DNA of 37,903 nucleotides from an uncultured Flavobacteriia bacterium (GTDB taxonomy: Bacteria > Bacteroidota > Bacteroidia > Flavobacteriales > Flavobacteriaceae): positions 1 through 37,903 of the forward strand of contig CAMLRV010000003.1 in assembly GCA_946482495.1 (NCBI GenBank), read 5' to 3'. Shown here piece after piece: positions 34,308 through 37,903 of the stretch (positions are counted from its first letter, which is position 1; every line of letters begins with the position of its first letter). Below the pieces are notes generated by a model, which had not been told where the DNA came from, did no database searches, and was given only the letters and a program-made list of their open reading frames with translations. The translations under genes and the position numbers were made by a program.

Positions 34308-35747
34308 TTATTTTCTAGTTTCTTTATTGACTAATTGGGGTTCTTTTAATTTGCCAGGTCCAATTGGTAATCTTAATTCTTCATTTTTAGAAATTACTTT
34401 GCCAGTTTCGTCTTTAGTATCGGCTCTATTTCCTACTAAATGCCAAGAGAAAGAAACATTACTTTTTCCATTGTTTAATTCTTTTACTTTGAATCCTTCA
34501 ATAGATTTTTCAGAAACAAATACACCATTGCAATCTCCTTCTAATTGAATAAAAACTTTTAATGGATGTTTTTCATCAACAATCATTGATTTCGCTAAAA
34601 TCTCATCTATTTTAATATAGGTTTCGCCATTTTGTAATTTGCCAATTCCATAATCTTCAAAAAGTACTTCTGGAGCTTCAGGACAGAACATTACACGTGG
34701 AATATTATTTTTATCGGGAATTAATGTAGATACTAGACCATTTCCAACAATTTTATAATTGGTTCCACCAGAACCGTCAACATTATTTCCATGATTATAA
34801 ACTAATCCTACATAAGCATAAGATTGTCCGCCTATTGGGGTTCCTCCAGAAAAATAGCCCCCATATAAAACTCTTCTTGAAGGTGCCCCTAGTGGTGTTA
34901 TCACAACATCATCTTTACCTGCAATTCTTGCAAAAGCACTGCTATTAGAAGTTGTGGTATTGTTATCCGAATCTAAAACAAAGCCTCCCGCGTGATGTCC
35001 ATTGTGCGCATTATCGTTTGGAGTTCCGTTACCTGTGCTGGCGTAAATTCCATGTCCGTCCACATGGGAACCTGAAACTCCTGCTCCTAATGTTGGTACA
35101 ACGCTAGAACCACCACCTCCACCTAAAATCGCAATTCCAGTAGCGTTTGCATTAGTTCCCCAAAAAGCATTTCCTTTTCCTGTGGAATCGTCATTTGCAA
35201 CTGCGCCAACAGCATCATTTGTTGCTCCTGTTTGTGTGACTCTTAATTTTGTTGTTGTATTTCCAGCATTGTTAACCGCAATATTTCCATCACTTCTAAA
35301 ACGCATACGCTCTGCATTGTTAGTTTGAATTCTTAAATCGACATTGTCAGTAGTTCCTAAAAAATTGGTGGCAGCAACACCAAACGCGTTTGGAACTGTT
35401 GAGCCGTTTCCTATTAAAGACCAATCTAATCCTCCTGGTGATCCTGCAAAAGCTACCCATCTAGTTCCGTTCCAGTAATATAAACCAGGTCCTACATTAT
35501 TAGGTGCTACACCTGCTGTTGCAGTATTGTAAACGATTGTTCCTGTTGGAATTGAGCCTCCTTGCGGATTAACAACTGGAGCTTCAACTATTATTGATGT
35601 TAGAGCTACCCTTGGTGCTACTAAACCATAATTTGTTGCAACAGTTGGATTTAAATCTAGTGCTCCAGCTGGAGTAGTTGTTCCGATACCAACTTGAGCA
35701 TTTGAGTATAAAGTTGAGATAAAAATTAAGTACAGTATCTTTTTCAT
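34308..35747 (-). CDS. Tail-fibre-like exported protein, paralogue A
   Basis: This 479-residue protein has a signal peptide (MKKILYLIFISTLYSNAQ) and starts mature as VGIGTTTPAGALDLN, a very common start of Bacteroidetes surface proteins. Residues 19-105 (to YYWNGTRWVAFAGSPGGLDW) match paralogue B almost residue for residue. The middle (about 110-340) is Gly/Asn/Thr-rich, with weak repeats, and is not alignable with B. The C-terminal part (about 360-450) has GKLQNGETYI, GDCNGVFVSE, GFKVKELNNGKSNVSFSW and VGNRAD. This pattern resembles the end domain seen in many tail-fibre-like proteins. There is no T9SS sorting domain, so how it is anchored is not known. It is followed by a strong terminator. 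Confidence 0.82.
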   Translation of the reverse strand: MKKILYLIFISTLYSNAQVGIGTTTPAGALDLNPTVATNYGLVAPRVALTSIIVEAPVVNPQGGSIPTGTIVYNTATAGVAPNNVGPGLYYWNGTRWVAFAGSPGGLDWSLIGNGSTVPNAFGVAATNFLGTTDNVDLRIQTNNAERMRFRSDGNIAVNNAGNTTTKLRVTQTGATNDAVGAVANDDSTGKGNAFWGTNANATGIAILGGGGGSSVVPTLGAGVSGSHVDGHGIYASTGNGTPNDNAHNGHHAGGFVLDSDNNTTTSNSSAFARIAGKDDVVITPLGAPSRRVLYGGYFSGGTPIGGQSYAYVGLVYNHGNNVDGSGGTNYKIVGNGLVSTLIPDKNNIPRVMFCPEAPEVLFEDYGIGKLQNGETYIKIDEILAKSMIVDEKHPLKVFIQLEGDCNGVFVSEKSIEGFKVKELNNGKSNVSFSWHLVGNRADTKDETGKVISKNEELRLPIGPGKLKEPQLVNKETRK

Positions 35748-35800
35748 AACGTATTGATTTTGTGTGAATTATACTGCAATTTACTCACAAATTGTCAATA
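35748..35800 (-). promoter_or_regulatory. Candidate promoter region of paralogue A
   Basis: On the minus strand the motif TAAATTGCA lies 27 bases before the start. The same nine bases lie 31 bases before paralogue B. They resemble TAnnTTTG with one base missing. A sequence TTGACA, 19 bases, TATAAT also occurs here, which would be an unexpected promoter type for this phylum. Confidence 0.35.
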
Positions 35801-35855
35801 TGAAAAAGTGTTTGAATTATTCTCGATATAGTGATTTTTTTTTACGATGAATGAT

Positions 35856-35888
35856 AAAAAAAGCCCGTCAAATTTGGCGAGCTTTTTT
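35856..35888 (-). terminator. Intrinsic terminator of the 622-residue surface gene
   Basis: Stem of 35856-35869 with 35876-35888 (AAAAAAGCCCGTC with GGCGAGCTTTTTT), one mismatch and one G-T pair, loop AAATTT. A T-rich tract follows on the minus strand. Confidence 0.85.
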
Positions 35889-35901
35889 AAAATAAACTTA
35901 T

Positions 35902-37770
35902 TTATTTTTTAGGTTTTTCAACGTCAGTATTTGCTGATTCTCTTTTTTTAACCTGAATTGCTTTCTTTTGATTTTCAATAGGTTCATTATATCTTTCAAA
36001 TAAAATTTTATTTCCGTCAAACATAATTGATTTTCCTTCTTCTTTTGTGTTAGAATCGTTGAACATTACTTCATTCATGTTTTTGTCATAATCATTCGCT
36101 AAAATTTCATTTGATATTTTTACACCGTTTTTATATCCTTTTTGTGTTCCAATTGCAAACCAACTAAAATTAGCATTACTAGTTCCATTTAAGTTCTCTT
36201 TTACAAAAAATCCAGTAGAAGTGACTCTGCTAACATAAACACCGTTTGTTGCTCCCATTGGAGTAATGGTAATATTTAATTCTTCCTCAGAAATAGTTGC
36301 GGTTTCAATGAAGTTTTTGTCAAATGAAATGAAAGTTTCTCCATTGTTTAATTTTCCTTTACCTCTTGTTGTTACATCAACTGAAGTTGAAGTTGTAGTA
36401 TAAGTTGCAATTCTATTTGAAGTACCTTCAGCTAATTGAACTATTGGTTTGTTTGTTATAGTATTTCCAGCGACATACATACCAAATTCATCACCTTTAG
36501 TAATTAGTCCGTATTGATTTCCTTTTACATAACCTCCCATAAAATCCCCGTTAACACCAATTCCAATTCCGTTATTGGTTTGGTTTTCGTTATTGGTTTT
36601 ACCTGTACCAGTAGATGTTGTTCCTGTTCCTCCTGTACTAAAATAGCCTCCGTAAGTATTACCAGCTGAGTTTCTATATCCTAAAACACCCCATGCATTA
36701 GAACCATTATATCCCATAACTCCACCAGTTCTATCTGGAATAGTAGATGCTCCAACACTAGAGTCACGTAATACATCACCAATTACACCAAATAAATAAG
36801 AATCTGTAGCTGAAGCTGTAACTTTTGAAGCTAAAGTTCCTGTAACTCCTCCTAAGGATGAGTTTGAAGCAGCAGCTAATGGACCAGCATAACCTCCTGT
36901 TCCTTGATTGATGTTGCTTTGTGAACCGATAATTGCTGCCACATCTTGGTTTCCAGCAGTAGGTTGATCTAGCGATGCGTATATAGCAGCATTTGAGCCT
37001 GCTGAAGATGGAGTTGGCCCAGTAGTTTGAGCGTATAGTCCCATTCCACCTCCGAAATTTAATGCGTTAATTGCAGTTGCGCTAATTGAACTTACCTGTC
37101 CTTGAACAGCTACTAAATTTGAAGTTGGAGCTGATGTTGTTGTGGTACTTAAATTTCCTAAAAGAGCAATACCTTGAGTATTTGTTAGGTCTGTATTTGA
37201 ACCAATAATTGCTAAACCAGTTCCAGTTGTGTATCCTGCAATAGCTCTATTGTTTATTAATGCTTTAGATTCTAAAGTGTTAGCGGCATTTGTAGCTGTT
37301 GTTGTATTTACTAGAAATGAGCCTGCGCCACCTTGTAATATTCTAGCTCTCTCAACGCTATTTGTTTTAAAAACCAAGTCTTGAGTGTCAGTTGTTCCAA
37401 CAAAGTTAGTTCCTGCAGTTGTTCCAGTATTTCCATTCAATGACCAATCCAAACCTCCAGGCGATCCTGCAAAAGCAATCCATTTGGCACCATCCCAGTA
37501 ATACAATCCTGGTCCAACATTGTTAGGAGATACGCCAGCTGTAGCGGTATTATAGACGACAGTTCCGGCAGGAATTACTCCTGTTTGTGGATTTACTACA
37601 GGAGCTTGTGAATTTGTTGCTGTTAATGCGACTCTTGGAGTCACAAATCCATAGTTAGTTGCAACAGTTGGATTTAAGTCTAAGGCTCCAGCAGGAGTAG
37701 TGGTTCCAATACCAACTTGAGCATTTGAGAATAGTGTTGAAAAAAGTAGTAGGTGTAATAAATTCTTCAT
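35902..37770 (-). CDS. Tail-fibre-like exported protein, paralogue B
   Basis: This 622-residue protein has a signal peptide (MKNLLHLLLFSTLFSNAQ) and VGIGTTTPAGALDLN at the mature start. Residues 19-105 match paralogue A (for example NNVGPGLYYW and AFAGSPGGLDWSL). The middle (about 110-480) is a long Gly/Ala/Asn/Thr-rich stretch of weak short repeats (LAIIGSNTDL, IGSQSNIN, GVMGYNGSNAWGVLGY), as in beta-helical fibres. The C-terminal part (about 495-580) has GKLNNGETFISF, NGVYVSRVTSTGFFVKENLNG and NANFSWFAIG, which match A. The last 40 residues are Lys/Glu-rich. It has no T9SS sorting domain. Its terminator lies between it and paralogue A, so the two have separate transcripts. Confidence 0.82.
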   Translation of the reverse strand: MKNLLHLLLFSTLFSNAQVGIGTTTPAGALDLNPTVATNYGFVTPRVALTATNSQAPVVNPQTGVIPAGTVVYNTATAGVSPNNVGPGLYYWDGAKWIAFAGSPGGLDWSLNGNTGTTAGTNFVGTTDTQDLVFKTNSVERARILQGGAGSFLVNTTTATNAANTLESKALINNRAIAGYTTGTGLAIIGSNTDLTNTQGIALLGNLSTTTTSAPTSNLVAVQGQVSSISATAINALNFGGGMGLYAQTTGPTPSSAGSNAAIYASLDQPTAGNQDVAAIIGSQSNINQGTGGYAGPLAAASNSSLGGVTGTLASKVTASATDSYLFGVIGDVLRDSSVGASTIPDRTGGVMGYNGSNAWGVLGYRNSAGNTYGGYFSTGGTGTTSTGTGKTNNENQTNNGIGIGVNGDFMGGYVKGNQYGLITKGDEFGMYVAGNTITNKPIVQLAEGTSNRIATYTTTSTSVDVTTRGKGKLNNGETFISFDKNFIETATISEEELNITITPMGATNGVYVSRVTSTGFFVKENLNGTSNANFSWFAIGTQKGYKNGVKISNEILANDYDKNMNEVMFNDSNTKEEGKSIMFDGNKILFERYNEPIENQKKAIQVKKRESANTDVEKPKK

Positions 37771-37810
37771 AGTTTAGAGGTTTTTATTATGATTTATTTT
37801 TGCAATTTAA
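37771..37810 (-). promoter_or_regulatory. Candidate promoter region of paralogue B
   Basis: TAAATTGCA on the minus strand is shared with paralogue A at nearly the same distance from the start. The region beyond it is T- and A-rich with no exact TAnnTTTG. Confidence 0.35.
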
Positions 37811-37877
37811 CAAAAAAACAATTTAATGTTAAAATTTTTTAATAATTTTTTTCGATGTAATGACTTGATTTATCGAT

Positions 37878-37903
37878 GAAAAGCAAAAAAAGCGGCCTTA
37901 TTA
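37878..37903 (-). terminator. Possible start of a terminator cut by the window end
   Basis: AAAAAAAGCGGCC at about 37884-37896 is the form of the left arm of a minus-strand terminator hairpin. Its partner would lie beyond 37903. This suggests another minus-strand gene to the right. Confidence 0.3.

Noticed and set aside
35776..35806. TTGACA-19-TATAAT as a sigma-70-type promoter before paralogue A
   Set aside because: The primary sigma factor of Bacteroidetes does not favour this form and the spacing is long. I kept it only as a side remark.

Overview
The window is AT-rich and looks like a chromosomal piece of a Flavobacteriaceae genome, most likely Flavobacterium or a close relative. The evidence is: several starts preceded by the Bacteroidetes -7 box TAnnTTTG; no strong Shine-Dalgarno sequences; two large secreted proteins ending in a type IX secretion (T9SS) sorting domain; lineage-typical families (GSCFA, KTSC, DUF4230, DUF5522, DUF6340, DUF4136); and a long-form aromatic amino acid hydroxylase. 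I see no phage, transposase, integrase or CRISPR array.

Positions 1-8600 hold the 3' part of an initiator tRNA, a DnaJ-like/KTSC protein, the GTPase Era, a five-gene haem uptake operon on the minus strand, and the GTPase Der. The haem operon runs from a small membrane-anchored protein to a TonB-dependent receptor and then hmuT, hmuU and hmuV. A GC-rich hairpin with a T-tract lies between the receptor and the ABC transporter genes and probably lowers transporter expression relative to the receptor.

Positions 8600-18700 hold a membrane protein of unknown function and a minus-strand block of an M23 peptidase, a MerR-like regulator, LemA and two TPM-domain proteins. A nested inverted repeat separates the peptidase from the regulator. 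Next come alaS, an ABC exporter, a GSCFA protein and a DUF4230 protein.

Positions 18700-25350 are mostly metabolic and on the minus strand: a one-domain rhodanese, an aromatic amino acid hydroxylase preceded by a perfect 14-bp inverted repeat, a DUF6340 lipoprotein, a DUF4136 lipoprotein and urocanate hydratase. A non-coding structured element, a 58-residue DUF5522 protein and a tiny HExxH protein follow.

Positions 25350-37903 are a cell-surface region on the minus strand. It holds two T9SS-exported proteins (1839 and 964 residues) that share a module of about 490 residues, and two tandem paralogous tail-fibre-like proteins (479 and 622 residues) with conserved ends and unrelated middles. 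Most genes or operons end in clear intrinsic terminators. The 1839-residue protein gene is the exception: its stop codon overlaps that of its convergent neighbour.

The observations I rate highest are the operator-like palindrome before the hydroxylase, the constant-end/variable-middle surface pair, the intergenic element at 24631-24730, the unrecognised protein at the head of the haem operon and the minimal HExxH protein. None of these is proof of a new system.
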